The notes: generated by a model not told the origin, from the sequence alone. A stretch of DNA of 64,000 nucleotides from Akkermansiaceae bacterium (GCA_021733795.1 JAIPKB010000003.1:1-64000); one strand, 5' to 3'; positions 1 through 9,681 are shown, counted from the stretch's first letter. Translations and numbers: made by a program.

Positions 1-2
1 TG

Positions 3-2441
3 ATAGCGACTTTTGGCAACCGTTACGTCGGCGGAAAGGCATTCCTGGCGCGATTGGACGCGATCGGAAAACAGGACACATCGAGCCGGGCCACCGCTGA
101 TCAGGCGCTGGAGCGGGTGGCCTTGCTGGCCAACCCATTGGTGTGCGACCAGGAGATCGTTTATGTGGCGAGACCTCAGTACCCGGCGGTCTACCACGCC
201 ATCGACACCCTCTTCCAAGTGGGAGAGTCCACCGATTTGCTGTTCCACGACCGCTACCTGCCGGGCGGCGCGCTGAAGGTGCTCAACGTCGCCACCGGCA
301 CGACCCGCACGCTGGTCGAAACACCGCAGGGAACCGTGCGCAGCCCGTGCGTCCATTTTGACGGCGGCAAGATCCTGTTCGCGATGAGGCGCACTTCCCA
401 GGAAAACTATCATCTCTTCGAGATCAATGCCGACGGCACGGGTCTCAAGCAGCTCACGTTCGCGCCGGGCGTGAGCGATTTCGATCCGATCTATCTCCCT
501 GACGACACGATTGTTTTCTCATCCACCCGCGAGCCAAAGTTCAACATGTGCAGCCAGGACATCGGTGCCAACCTGTTCCGCATGGAAGCGGATGGGGCGA
601 ACATCCACCAAATCACGAAAAGCACCCTGTTCGAGAACCAGGCCGGCCTGATGCCCGACGGCCGCATTGTTTACAAGCGGTGGGAATACGTGGACCGGAA
701 TTTCGGTGATGCCCACGGCTTCTGGACCGTCAACCCCGACGGCACGCAACAATCGATCCTGTGGGGCAACAACAAGGCCGATCCCGCGGCGGTGTACTAC
801 CCGCGTATCATCCCCCGCTCCAATCAACTGCTTTGTATCCTCAGCACCCATCACGGCAACATGTGGGGCCCGCTGGCAATCATTGACCCGCACATCGACA
901 CCGACCGCAATGCCTCGATTCTCCGCACCTGGCCTGCCGGCATCCGGGCCACCTTGACCGACAGCGACGCATTCAATTGCGACCGTCTCGGCGGCGTCAA
1001 CCCCAAGTACGAAGCCCCCTTCCCTCTCAGCCGCAAATACTTCCTTTGTTCCCGCACCGATCCGGAGGGACGGATGGGCATCTATCTCATCGACATCTTC
1101 GGCAACGAGGTGCTGGTGCACAGCGAGGCACCTGGCTGTTTCAGCGCCATGCCACTTGCCGCATCGCCCCGTCCGCCCGTCATTCCCATGCGCCGGGATG
1201 TCGAACCCCGTGACGGATTGATGTACGTGGCCAATGTGTACGAGGGCACTCATATGAAAGGCGTCGCCAAGGGAGCGGTGAAGAAACTGCGGATTGTCGA
1301 GTCGCCCGAGAAGCGCGGCTGGTGTGGTGGAGCAGACGCTTCCGGCAAGTGGATGGGCCAGGGGTTCCAGGCACCGGGCATGAACTGGCACGACTTCACC
1401 GCAAAGCGTATCCTGGGCGCGGTGCCGGTGGAAACCGACGGCAGTGCCTATTTCTCGGTGCCGTCGGACACTTTCATCTTCTTCCAATTGCTCGATGGGA
1501 ACGACATGATGGTCCAGTCGATGCGCAGTGGCACGGTCGTCCGGCCGGGCGAAACGAGCAGTTGTGTGGGCTGTCATGAAAACCGGCTGGCCTCATCGCA
1601 GACGCAGTTGGCGAAGCCTCTGGCCCTGCAGCGTCCGCCCAGCGAGATCGAGCCGTGGTACGGACCGCCGCGGATATTCAGTTTCATGGCCGAGGTGCAG
1701 CCGGTATTGGACAAGCATTGCGTGGAGTGCCACGACTTCGGCAAGCCCGCTGGGAAAAAGCTGTTGCTGGCAGGGGACCGCGACCCTTTCTTCAATGCCG
1801 CGTACACGGAACTGTGGCGCAAGGGGTACATCAAGACCATCGGCGCGGGTCCGGCCAGCATCCAGCAGCCGTACTCCTGGGGCTCCCATCCGAGCCGCAT
1901 GGTACAAGTCATCCGGGAGGGTCATCCCGCAGCCGGTGGAGGCCCCCGCGACGACCAGCTCAAGCTGGACAAGGAGAGCTTTGATCGCATCGTCACCTGG
2001 ATCGATATCAATGCGCCGTACTATCCCAGCTATTACAGCGCCTACCCGGACAATCCCGGCGGGCGCTCGCCGCTGGACAGCAACCAGCTCGCCCGGCTGG
2101 GGCAACTGACGGGCGTGAACTGGGGTGCCGAGGTGTTCTTCAACCAGAGTACCGGGCCGTGGGTGAGCTTTGACCGGCCGGAGCTCTCGCCCTGCCTGGA
2201 GAAACCAGACGGAACCTCACCCCAATATACGGAGGCACTTGCGATCATTCAGGCTGGCAAGGACGCTCTTGCCAACCGGCCGCGAGGTGATACGGTTGCT
2301 TTCACCCCTTGCGAAAAGGATCGGCAACGCGAGGCATTCTACCTTCAGCGGCACCAGATCGAGCTGCAGATCCGGGATGCGATCCGGACCGGCAGCAAAG
2401 TATATGACGAACAACCGAATGAACAACCAACACCCCCATGA
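3..2441 (+). CDS. HZS-alpha-like dihaem cytochrome c protein, 5' partial
   Basis: The frame is open to the window edge, so the N-terminus is missing. An internal TTG at 54 is the first start-like codon but the reading continues upstream of it. The first ~400 residues look like a TolB-type beta-propeller (repeats such as HLFEINADGTG and DLLFHDRYLPGG). A middle domain follows, resembling the hydrazine synthase alpha subunit. Two c-type haem sites are visible, CVGCH (codon at 1563) and CVECH (codon at 1719), so the protein should mature in the periplasm. Relatives are common in Planctomycetota and Verrucomicrobiota that do not carry out anammox, so hydrazine synthesis is not implied; an electron-transfer or oxidative role is inferred. 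Its TGA overlaps the ATG of the GH116 gene (ATGA at 2438), which suggests translational coupling. The family call is fairly sure, the role is not. Confidence 0.8.
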   Translation: MATFGNRYVGGKAFLARLDAIGKQDTSSRATADQALERVALLANPLVCDQEIVYVARPQYPAVYHAIDTLFQVGESTDLLFHDRYLPGGALKVLNVATGTTRTLVETPQGTVRSPCVHFDGGKILFAMRRTSQENYHLFEINADGTGLKQLTFAPGVSDFDPIYLPDDTIVFSSTREPKFNMCSQDIGANLFRMEADGANIHQITKSTLFENQAGLMPDGRIVYKRWEYVDRNFGDAHGFWTVNPDGTQQSILWGNNKADPAAVYYPRIIPRSNQLLCILSTHHGNMWGPLAIIDPHIDTDRNASILRTWPAGIRATLTDSDAFNCDRLGGVNPKYEAPFPLSRKYFLCSRTDPEGRMGIYLIDIFGNEVLVHSEAPGCFSAMPLAASPRPPVIPMRRDVEPRDGLMYVANVYEGTHMKGVAKGAVKKLRIVESPEKRGWCGGADASGKWMGQGFQAPGMNWHDFTAKRILGAVPVETDGSAYFSVPSDTFIFFQLLDGNDMMVQSMRSGTVVRPGETSSCVGCHENRLASSQTQLAKPLALQRPPSEIEPWYGPPRIFSFMAEVQPVLDKHCVECHDFGKPAGKKLLLAGDRDPFFNAAYTELWRKGYIKTIGAGPASIQQPYSWGSHPSRMVQVIREGHPAAGGGPRDDQLKLDKESFDRIVTWIDINAPYYPSYYSAYPDNPGGRSPLDSNQLARLGQLTGVNWGAEVFFNQSTGPWVSFDRPELSPCLEKPDGTSPQYTEALAIIQAGKDALANRPRGDTVAFTPCEKDRQREAFYLQRHQIELQIRDAIRTGSKVYDEQPNEQPTPP

Positions 2442-5400
2442 ACCACAACCCTGCCCCCTGGGCGACCGACCGCCGCCGCTTCCTGAAGACTTCCGCATTC
2501 ACCGCCGCCGGCTTCGCGTTCGCGCGGATGCCGGTGATGGCCGGGCCGTTCACCCGCGAGGATTTCGACCAGCTGGTTCCCGCCGATAAAAAACTATCGC
2601 CGGAATGGGTGAAAGCCCTTTTTGAACGCGGCGAGCGGACGGTGTATCGCGGCAAGGAACTGGAGAAGATCGGCATGCCGGTCGGCGGCATTTGCACGGG
2701 ACAACTCTACCTCGGCGGCGATGGCCGGCTGTGGCATTGGGATATTTTCAACCAGCCCATTGGCACCGGCAGCGAGCATTATGCCAACCCATTGCAACCC
2801 GCCTCGCCGTTGACGCAGAAGTTCTCACTGAAGATCGGCGATCAAACCCACACGCTGGATCGCGACGGATTTCCCGACATTTCGTTTCGCGGTGAATATC
2901 CGATTGGCGTGGTGGAATATGCCGGCGCCGACGTACCGCTGGCGGTCAAGCTGGAAGCGTTTTCGCCGTTCACGCCGCTCGACGCCGACGACTCCGGCCT
3001 GCCCGCGACGATCCTTCAATTCACCCTGAGCAACCCGTCGGCCGCGGTGGTCGAGGCAGTTCTATCCGGTGAATTGGAGAATGGCGTTTGTTTGCACAGC
3101 CGTGCCAATAACGGCAATTTGTGCAATCGCATCGTCCGCGGTTCCGGTTTCACCGCGTTGGTCTGCTCGGCGGAAAAAACCGCGCCGCAAAAAGACCAGC
3201 GACCCGAGATGGCTTTCGAAAACTGGGACAAGGACAATTACCAAGGTTGGAAAGTGGAGGGAACGGCCTTCGGCAGCGGGCCGGTGAAGAAATCCGAAAT
3301 GCCTGTCTATCAAGGCAACGTGGGCGGCCCCACCGCGCGCGTGGCCAACTCCCACGCCACCGCCCCCGGCGATGCGATTGAAGCCAAGGACGGTGCCACC
3401 GGCAAGCTCATCAGCCGCGAGTTCGTCATCGAACGCAATTTCATCGCGTTTTGGATCGGCGGCGGCAAGGCGCGGCCTAATTCCCGCTCCGGACTGACGC
3501 TGATCGTCGATGGCCAACCAGTGCAGACCGCCGCCGGCCAGGACAACAACCAGATGGCCGCGGGACATTTTGACGTTCGCAAGCACGCCGGAAAAACCGC
3601 GCGGCTTGAGATCATCGACGACGCCAGCGGCGGTTGGGGCAACATCGGCGTGGGCAGGATATGGTTCACCGATCAGTTAGGCGGAGCCGAAGGGCTGGAG
3701 GAATTGCCGGATTTTGGCACGATGAGCCTGGCCTTGCTCGGCCAAGCGGCGGATGAGGCCAGCACTGACGCGACGGTGCCGTTCACCGAAAAGCTGTCCG
3801 GCTCGCTCGGGCGCAAACTCAAGCTGGCACCCGGCGCATCCGCCACGGTAACGTTTGTGCTCGCCTGGCATTTCCCGAACCTCCCGTCCAACGGCCCGAT
3901 GCGCGATGCGGGACGTTACTATGCCACCCGGTTTTCTTCCGCGCAGGCGGTGGTGGAATATATTGCGGCGCAATTCGACCGGTTGGCCGGCCAGACGCGG
4001 CTCTGGCGCGACACCTGGTATGACTCGACGCTGCCGTTCTGGTTGCTGGACAGGACGCATGCCAACGCGTCGATTCTGGCCACCAGCACGGCGTTCCGTT
4101 ATGCCAGCGGCCGGTTTTACGGCAATGAGGGCGTCGGCTGTTGCGCCGGAACCTGCACGCATGTCTGGCAATACGAGCAGACCATGGGTCGGCTCTTTCC
4201 GGAGTTGGATATCTTGTTGCGGGAACGGGCCGACTTTGATCCGAAGGTCTCGTTCAAGCCTGACGGTATGATCGACCATCGCGGAGAGTTTAATGCCGGT
4301 CACGCGATCGACGGCCAGGCGGGCACCCTCCTGCGTGCCTATCGCGATCACCAAATGTCCCCGGACAACGCCTTTCTCAAGCGCAATTACGCCAGCATCA
4401 AAAAAGCGATGCAATGGCTCATCAGCCAGGATGGCAATGCCGACGGCATTCTCGAAGGCGCGCAACACAACACGCTCGACGCCGCGTGGTTCGGACCGGT
4501 CGCGTGGTTGAGCGGATTGTATCTGGCCAGCCTGCGCGCGGTCGCGGAAATGGCGGCCGACATGGAAGATGATCCATTTGCCAGCGAATGCCGCACGATT
4601 GCCGGCGTGGGCAGCCGGAACCTCGTGAAGCGGCTTTTCGATGACGGGTATTTCATCAACCAGCCCGACCCCAAACACCTCGATGCCATCAATTCCGGCA
4701 CCGGCTGCGAGATTGACCAGGTCATGGGTCAGGGGTGGGCGTTTCAAGTCGGCTTGGACCGCGTGTTGCCGCAGCAGGAGACGCGGTCGGCACTGCAGTC
4801 ATTGTGGCGCTACAACTTTTCGCCGGATGTCGGGCCGTATCGCGCGGTGAACAAGCCCGGCCGTTGGTATGCGATGGCTGGCGAGGCGGGCTTGCTGATG
4901 TGCACGTTCCCGCGCAAGGACTGGAGTTTCTCCAATGCCCAGGGCAAAGGCAATGTGGGGTTCGCGGGCTATTTCAACGAATGCATGAACGGCTTCGAAT
5001 ATCAGGCGGCGGGACACATGGTGTGGGAAGGCATGGTTCAAGAAGGCCTGGCTGTTACCCGTGCCATCCACGACCGCTACCACGCGTCCAAGCGCAACCC
5101 GTGGAACGAAGTGGAGTGCGGCGATCACTACGCCCGCAGCATGGCCAGCTATGGCGTGTTCATCGCCGCGTGCGGCTTTGAATATTACGGGCCGCGGCAG
5201 CACCTCGGCTTCGCCCCCAAACTCACCCCGGAAAACTTCAAGGCCGCCTTCACCAGCGCCGAAGGATGGGGAAGTTATGCGCAGAAAATCGACAGCGGAA
5301 AACTCAAGGCGGAAATCTCCCTGTGCTGGGGAAAAATGAAATTGAAAACCATCGCGCTGGAATTCCCGCAAGCCGCCACCCCATCGGTCAAGGTGGAGTT

Positions 5401-5515
5401 GGCCGGAAAAATTCTGCCAGCGCAACTGCAACGGCGCAATTCACGCGTGGTGATTGCACTCCCGGCCGGCGTGACCATCCAAGCCGGCCAGGCGCTGGTG
5501 GTTTCTCTAGCCTGA
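2438..5515 (+). CDS. GH116 family glycosidase (beta-glucosidase / glucosylceramidase-like), Tat-exported
   Basis: A 1025-residue protein starting with a twin-arginine leader (DRRRFLKTSAFTAAGFAFA), so it is exported folded. The N-terminal half is the beta-sandwich typical of GH116 (motif KIGMPVGGICTGQLYLGG near residue 80). The C-terminal half is an (alpha/alpha)6 barrel. The conserved catalytic segments are present: CTHVWQYEQ with Glu580, the likely nucleophile region, and GAQHNTLD with Asp681, the likely acid/base. GH116 enzymes are retaining beta-glycosidases acting mainly on beta-glucosides and beta-xylosides, including glucosylceramide in animals. The length fits the family with a small extra jelly-roll insert around residues 270-410. 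It is coupled to the upstream cytochrome by an ATGA overlap and lies 23 bp before the esterase. Family call is confident, substrate unknown. Confidence 0.88.
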   Translation: MNHNPAPWATDRRRFLKTSAFTAAGFAFARMPVMAGPFTREDFDQLVPADKKLSPEWVKALFERGERTVYRGKELEKIGMPVGGICTGQLYLGGDGRLWHWDIFNQPIGTGSEHYANPLQPASPLTQKFSLKIGDQTHTLDRDGFPDISFRGEYPIGVVEYAGADVPLAVKLEAFSPFTPLDADDSGLPATILQFTLSNPSAAVVEAVLSGELENGVCLHSRANNGNLCNRIVRGSGFTALVCSAEKTAPQKDQRPEMAFENWDKDNYQGWKVEGTAFGSGPVKKSEMPVYQGNVGGPTARVANSHATAPGDAIEAKDGATGKLISREFVIERNFIAFWIGGGKARPNSRSGLTLIVDGQPVQTAAGQDNNQMAAGHFDVRKHAGKTARLEIIDDASGGWGNIGVGRIWFTDQLGGAEGLEELPDFGTMSLALLGQAADEASTDATVPFTEKLSGSLGRKLKLAPGASATVTFVLAWHFPNLPSNGPMRDAGRYYATRFSSAQAVVEYIAAQFDRLAGQTRLWRDTWYDSTLPFWLLDRTHANASILATSTAFRYASGRFYGNEGVGCCAGTCTHVWQYEQTMGRLFPELDILLRERADFDPKVSFKPDGMIDHRGEFNAGHAIDGQAGTLLRAYRDHQMSPDNAFLKRNYASIKKAMQWLISQDGNADGILEGAQHNTLDAAWFGPVAWLSGLYLASLRAVAEMAADMEDDPFASECRTIAGVGSRNLVKRLFDDGYFINQPDPKHLDAINSGTGCEIDQVMGQGWAFQVGLDRVLPQQETRSALQSLWRYNFSPDVGPYRAVNKPGRWYAMAGEAGLLMCTFPRKDWSFSNAQGKGNVGFAGYFNECMNGFEYQAAGHMVWEGMVQEGLAVTRAIHDRYHASKRNPWNEVECGDHYARSMASYGVFIAACGFEYYGPRQHLGFAPKLTPENFKAAFTSAEGWGSYAQKIDSGKLKAEISLCWGKMKLKTIALEFPQAATPSVKVELAGKILPAQLQRRNSRVVIALPAGVTIQAGQALVVSLA

Positions 5516-5538
5516 TCTCTCCTGACAACCCCGGAAGC

Positions 5539-6393
5539 ATGAAAACCACAACTGTTGTTCTCGCCATGATGGCGGTGCCGCTGATCATAACCTGGGCCAG
5601 CGCGGCCGGTCCCGCGCCGGCGCGGAGAGCCATTCCGTGGGATGTTGCCAGTCTCTCGAAGACTCCCGTGGCCCACCCCACCAAGGAACGACCCGCAGCG
5701 GGGATGCGCTCGTTCACGCAGATCAACCCGAAGAAAATCGGGCTCACCGGCATTTCATGGGGCGGAACGATTGTGAGCGCGGTGGCGGGAATTGACTCGC
5801 GGTTTGCTTTTGTCATCCCCGTCTATGGCGGCGGTTTCATCCACCAGCATGAGATGACTCCCGATCAGTATCGGGATTATCTGGCAAAGTGGGATCCGTC
5901 GGCGTATCTGCCTCGTGCGAAGATGCCGATGCTATGGGTGAGCGGGTTCAACGAGCCCGTTTTCCCACTCAATCTGTTCAGCAAGCCAGCGGAGACCGCT
6001 GGCGGCACGGCCACCTTGTGCATTCGTCCCTTCCTGCCGCACGGACATGGGTTCGGTTGGGAGGACGTCTGGGAGATCGGTGGCTTTGCCAACGGTGTCG
6101 TGAAAGGCACCGCGCCGATGCCGAGGTTTGGGCGGCCGCAGGTCGATCCGAAGGACGGCCGGGGGCATGCGAAGTTCACCGGCGAACTCAAGAGCGCGGC
6201 GGTCGGCTTCACCACGGCCGCCGAGTGGAAGAACCAAACACTGAGCACCATTCCCTGCCCCCTCAGCAAGGACGAAGTGATCGCAGGCAGCCGTCTGCCC
6301 GCAGGAACGACGGCATATATGATCATCGCCAGCGGCAGTGGCGTTTGGGGCGATGCAAGCATCGATTCCGTGTTGGTTGCGCTCACCCCATGA
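5539..6393 (+). CDS. AXE1/dienelactone hydrolase-type esterase, internally deleted
   Basis: A 284-residue exported alpha/beta-hydrolase of the acetyl-xylan-esterase/dienelactone-hydrolase type. Starting at ATG 5539 gives a clean signal peptide (MKTTTVVLAMMAVPLII...); the frame is open further upstream but that part overlaps the GH116 gene. The nucleophile elbow GISWGG and a C-terminal PHGHG histidine are present. The N-terminal half of the fold is missing: DVASLSKTPVAHP runs almost directly into INPKKIGLTGISWGG. The related gene starting at 63630 has, after the matching NMAALSKVPPA, the strand KGKPTRVFAYYG and the oxyanion-type loop LVHGGGG. Roughly 100 or more residues are therefore absent here, in frame. 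The stop overlaps the sensor-kinase start (ATGA at 6390). Catalytic activity is doubtful; it could be a relic kept for coupling. Confidence 0.7.
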   Translation: MKTTTVVLAMMAVPLIITWASAAGPAPARRAIPWDVASLSKTPVAHPTKERPAAGMRSFTQINPKKIGLTGISWGGTIVSAVAGIDSRFAFVIPVYGGGFIHQHEMTPDQYRDYLAKWDPSAYLPRAKMPMLWVSGFNEPVFPLNLFSKPAETAGGTATLCIRPFLPHGHGFGWEDVWEIGGFANGVVKGTAPMPRFGRPQVDPKDGRGHAKFTGELKSAAVGFTTAAEWKNQTLSTIPCPLSKDEVIAGSRLPAGTTAYMIIASGSGVWGDASIDSVLVALTP

Positions 6394-9300
6394 AGTACAC
6401 CCGCCTGCTGGTGCGTTGGCTTGCGGGCCTGGTGGGGGCGCTGGCAGTGCTGGCTCTTGCCGCGCCGCCAGTGGCGGCAAGTCCGCCGTGGACCGTCCTC
6501 AACTGGCAGTCCGACGAGGGTTTGCCGGATAATACGGTGGTGGGGATTGAGCAAACGCCCGACGGCTTCCTGTGGGTGACCACCAAGACGGGTCTGGTGC
6601 GGTTCGACGGCGTGCGCTTTCAGCCATTCCCGGTGACGGCGGCCGGGGCGCCGGCGGGCGCGATCAAGGCGTTGGTCGCCGACCGGCGCGGTCGCTTGTG
6701 GGTGGCGAAGGATTATGGCGTGGTGCTCTGCGTGGATCAGGGGGTCACGACGATGGTGGTCGGCCCGGAAATTGCGGGGGACGGGGATGGCGGGGAGCGG
6801 TTCATGCTGTTAGACGACGAAGACGCGGTGTGGGTGTGCTATTCCGGCGGTGTGGTGTTGCGGATTCGGGACAGGCAGGTGCGGGTGTTCACTGCGGCGG
6901 ACGGGTTGCCCGGCGGCAGCGGCTGCCAATTGGCAAGGGACGGGGTGGGGCAACTTTGGTTTGCCCAAGGGGATTGGGTGGGAATCTTCCGCGAGGGCAG
7001 GTTTCGCCCGCTGGCGCAACAGTGGTTCCAGCGCATCATCGGTGCCCGCGCAGGCGGAATCTGGGGATACCGGGACCGGCAACTCTGGAAGCTCGCCGAG
7101 GGAGGCTCACCGGTGAAACTGGACGCGTTGCCAGACGATGTGCCCGAGGTGGTCCTGACGGCCATGAGTGAGGACCGGGCCGGTTGCCTGTGGCTCGGCA
7201 CAATCAGGGCGGGCCTGTTCCGCTTTGATCCGGCAGACGGGGTGACGGTGCCGCTATCCCAACAAACCATCCTCACCCTGCGGGAAGACCGGGAGGGGAA
7301 TCTCTGGGTTGGCACGCGCGGCGGTGGCTTGAATCAGTTGCAGCCAAGGGTCGTCGAGTTGTTGACCACCGGTTCCGCGACCCCGTTTGAACCAGTGCAG
7401 TCGCTCTGCCAGGACACGGAGGGGATGTTGTGGGCCGTCGTCTGGCCCGACGGCCGACTCATGCACAGCGCGGGTCCGGGGCAGGAATGGTCCCCGTTGT
7501 CGCCTGACGACGGTTGGCCCCTATCCCGCAGCGAGTGCGTGGCCGCCGATCCCCGGGGTGGGGTCTGGATCGGCACGGATGATGCCGGGATGCAGCACTG
7601 GCAAAACGGAGCGGTGACGGAAACCCTCGACCACACCAACGGCTTGGCCACCAATCAGGTCGGCGCATTGCTGGTGACCGCCTCCGGCGAGGTTTGGATC
7701 GGGCCCAGAGTGGCCGAGGTCGTCCACTGCCGGAAGGACGGACGGCTCCGGACCTTCCAACTGCCCCCCGGCAGCGGGTCGGTCATCGCCCTGGCAATGG
7801 ATGCCGCCGGCGACTGCTGGCTGGCAACCTACGGCCGCCGCTTGCTGCGGGTGCGCGGTGATGTCGTGATCGACGAAACCACCGCGACGTTGGCGGAGCC
7901 GTGCGAGATCCGGGGCCTGTTAGGCACGCCGGACGGCAGCCTGTGGATCGGCTACGCCGGCCAGGGGCTGGGACGGCTCAAAGCCGGACGCTTCAGCCAG
8001 TGGCGGACCGACCAAGGGCTGCACGACGACTACATCTGCAATATTCTGCCGGACGGGCGGGGTCGGTTGTGGTTCGCCGGCAATCGGGGTATTTTCAGCG
8101 TGCGCAAAGAGGATTTTGACGACTTCGCGGCGGGGCGGGCCACGCGGGTCAGGTCGGTGGCCTATGGGCGCAATGACGGGCTGCTGCGCTTGCAGGCGAA
8201 CTTCAACTTCTGGCCGGGTGCCCAGTGCGGCACGGATGGCCGCTTGTTGTTCGCCATGCAGTCGGGCATTGCCGCCGTGTCTGCCGACGATCTCAAGAAG
8301 AATCCGGAGCCGCCGCCGGTGGTGATCGAGCGGGTCACCGCCAATAGCCAAACCGTGGCCGCTTACCAAGCGGGTGGACTTCCGGAGCCCCCCCATGCCG
8401 CCGTGCCGCTCGAATTGGGCCGGACCGGCACCCACCTGCATCTCTCGCCGGGCCAGCGGCGCGTCGAGTTCGCGTTCACCGCCTTGACGTTCACCAAGCC
8501 GGAATCCATCGGCTTCAGGTACCGGCTGCACCCCATGGACGGGGACTGGGTCGAGGCGGGCACCTTGCGCACCGCCACCTATGCCCAAATCCCGCCCGGA
8601 CACTATCAGTTCGAGGTGAGCGCCTGCACGAGTGAGGGCGTGTGGAACACCACCGCCGCAGCGCTCGACCTAACGACCGAACCGTATTGGTGGGAGACCG
8701 CCTGGTTCCGGGTCCTCGCCCCGCTGGCCGCCGCCGGGATATTAGGGGGGGGGATCTTGCTGGGCGTGCGGCGGCGCCACCGGCGCCAGATCGAGCGCCT
8801 TGAGTTGCAACAGGCGACCGACCGCGAGCGCACCCGCATCGCCGCCGACCTCCACGACGACCTTGGCGCACGCCTGACCGAACTGAGCCTGCTCGGGTCG
8901 CTCGGCGTCCGGCCGGCGATCCCGCTGGCGCAAGCACAGGACTACTTGGGCGAGGTCGCCGCCAAGTCGCGGGAAATGGTCGCCGCACTCGACGAAATCG
9001 TCTGGGCGGTCAACCCGATGAACGACCTGATGCCGTCCACCACCAGTTATTTGTGCCATTATGCGCAGCGGTTTTTCGAGTCCACGCCGGTTTTCTGCCG
9101 CTTGGACGTGACCACCGGCCTGGCGGACCTGACCTTGAACTCGGAGCAGCGGCACGGGTTGCTGCTGGCGCTCAAGGAGGCCCTCAACAACGTGGCACGA
9201 CACTCCGCGGCCACCGAGATCTGGTTGCGGATTTTCGTCTGCCGGGGCATGCTGCACATCGTGGTCGATGACAACGGCCAGGGACTTCCTGGCACGGCTC

Positions 9301-9437
9301 CCACAGCAGGGGCCAACGGCTTGGAAAACATGCGCCTGCGCCTGGCGGGCATGGGCGGCACTTGCCACGTGCGCAGCGCGCCAGGACAAGGGACCAGGGT
9401 CGAGTTCTCCCTGCCGCTGGCGGGGTTAAATCCCTAG
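6390..9437 (+). CDS. Two-component sensor histidine kinase with periplasmic beta-propeller (Reg_prop / Y_Y_Y / HisKA_3)
   Basis: A 1015-residue membrane sensor. ATG 6390 is chosen because it overlaps the preceding TGA and is followed by a signal peptide (LVGALAVLALAAPPVAA); the open frame upstream lies inside the esterase gene. Residues ~35-650 carry propeller repeats of the kind seen in hybrid two-component systems (GFLWVTTKTGLVRFDGV, GNLWVGTRGGG). A Y_Y_Y domain follows at ~697-767, then one membrane helix at ~771-795. The HisKA_3 box is DLHDDLG with His822, and the HATPase domain shows N-box NNVARHSA and VDDNGQGL. Similar propeller sensors in other bacteria detect oligosaccharides in the periplasm, so it likely controls this locus. 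The partner is the response regulator 244 bp downstream. A run of nine G lies in the helix codons (8745-8753). Confidence 0.88.
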   Translation: MKYTRLLVRWLAGLVGALAVLALAAPPVAASPPWTVLNWQSDEGLPDNTVVGIEQTPDGFLWVTTKTGLVRFDGVRFQPFPVTAAGAPAGAIKALVADRRGRLWVAKDYGVVLCVDQGVTTMVVGPEIAGDGDGGERFMLLDDEDAVWVCYSGGVVLRIRDRQVRVFTAADGLPGGSGCQLARDGVGQLWFAQGDWVGIFREGRFRPLAQQWFQRIIGARAGGIWGYRDRQLWKLAEGGSPVKLDALPDDVPEVVLTAMSEDRAGCLWLGTIRAGLFRFDPADGVTVPLSQQTILTLREDREGNLWVGTRGGGLNQLQPRVVELLTTGSATPFEPVQSLCQDTEGMLWAVVWPDGRLMHSAGPGQEWSPLSPDDGWPLSRSECVAADPRGGVWIGTDDAGMQHWQNGAVTETLDHTNGLATNQVGALLVTASGEVWIGPRVAEVVHCRKDGRLRTFQLPPGSGSVIALAMDAAGDCWLATYGRRLLRVRGDVVIDETTATLAEPCEIRGLLGTPDGSLWIGYAGQGLGRLKAGRFSQWRTDQGLHDDYICNILPDGRGRLWFAGNRGIFSVRKEDFDDFAAGRATRVRSVAYGRNDGLLRLQANFNFWPGAQCGTDGRLLFAMQSGIAAVSADDLKKNPEPPPVVIERVTANSQTVAAYQAGGLPEPPHAAVPLELGRTGTHLHLSPGQRRVEFAFTALTFTKPESIGFRYRLHPMDGDWVEAGTLRTATYAQIPPGHYQFEVSACTSEGVWNTTAAALDLTTEPYWWETAWFRVLAPLAAAGILGGGILLGVRRRHRRQIERLELQQATDRERTRIAADLHDDLGARLTELSLLGSLGVRPAIPLAQAQDYLGEVAAKSREMVAALDEIVWAVNPMNDLMPSTTSYLCHYAQRFFESTPVFCRLDVTTGLADLTLNSEQRHGLLLALKEALNNVARHSAATEIWLRIFVCRGMLHIVVDDNGQGLPGTAPTAGANGLENMRLRLAGMGGTCHVRSAPGQGTRVEFSLPLAGLNP

Positions 9438-9469
9438 TCTCCTTGGAAACGGGAATTTATGAATGTTAG

Positions 9470-9488
9470 GGAAATTTCTTAAATTTCC
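9470..9488. repeat. Short perfect dyad in the kinase/regulator intergenic region
   Basis: GGAAATTT (9470-9477) and AAATTTCC (9481-9488) are perfect inverted copies separated by three bases. The site begins 32 bp after the kinase stop codon, in an AT-rich 244-bp gap between the kinase and regulator genes. It could be an operator for the regulator or a short hairpin. No T-run follows, so a classical terminator is not supported. Confidence 0.45.
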
Positions 9489-9508
9489 AGCGCTTCTGAT
9501 TGATTTAC

Positions 9509-9609
9509 GAATGATGATTGTTGATGTTTGATTGTGGAAGTGAGCTTGCCTGGAGCGAACGCTCATTTTCACGCTCAGCTCAAAAATCATCAATCGACAA
9601 TCATCAATC
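9509..9609. repeat. Imperfect long inverted repeat upstream of the response regulator
   Basis: The arms are 9509-9525 and 9593-9609, matching in 15 of 17 positions when one is reverse-complemented. The loop is about 67 bp. The right arm contains two direct copies of ATCATCAATC (9586-9595 and 9600-9609). Between the arms are short gagc/gctc inversions. The structure fills most of the gap before the response-regulator gene and may be a mobile intergenic repeat or a regulatory hairpin. Confidence 0.5.
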
Positions 9610-9681
9610 AGCGGCTTCTCCCTTTCTCCGTGACATCCTTCCCATTCGGGGTTTCCATCGGGCGCGCCGCTTCAGTTTATC

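Noticed and set aside
3-2441. Possible hydrazine synthase / anammox gene
   Set aside because: Only the alpha-type subunit architecture is present, no beta or gamma subunit is seen, and such proteins are common in non-anammox Verrucomicrobiota and Planctomycetota.
5889-6389. N-terminal extension of the sensor kinase
   Set aside because: It overlaps the esterase in another frame with low-complexity Arg-rich sequence, and a signal peptide begins at 6390.
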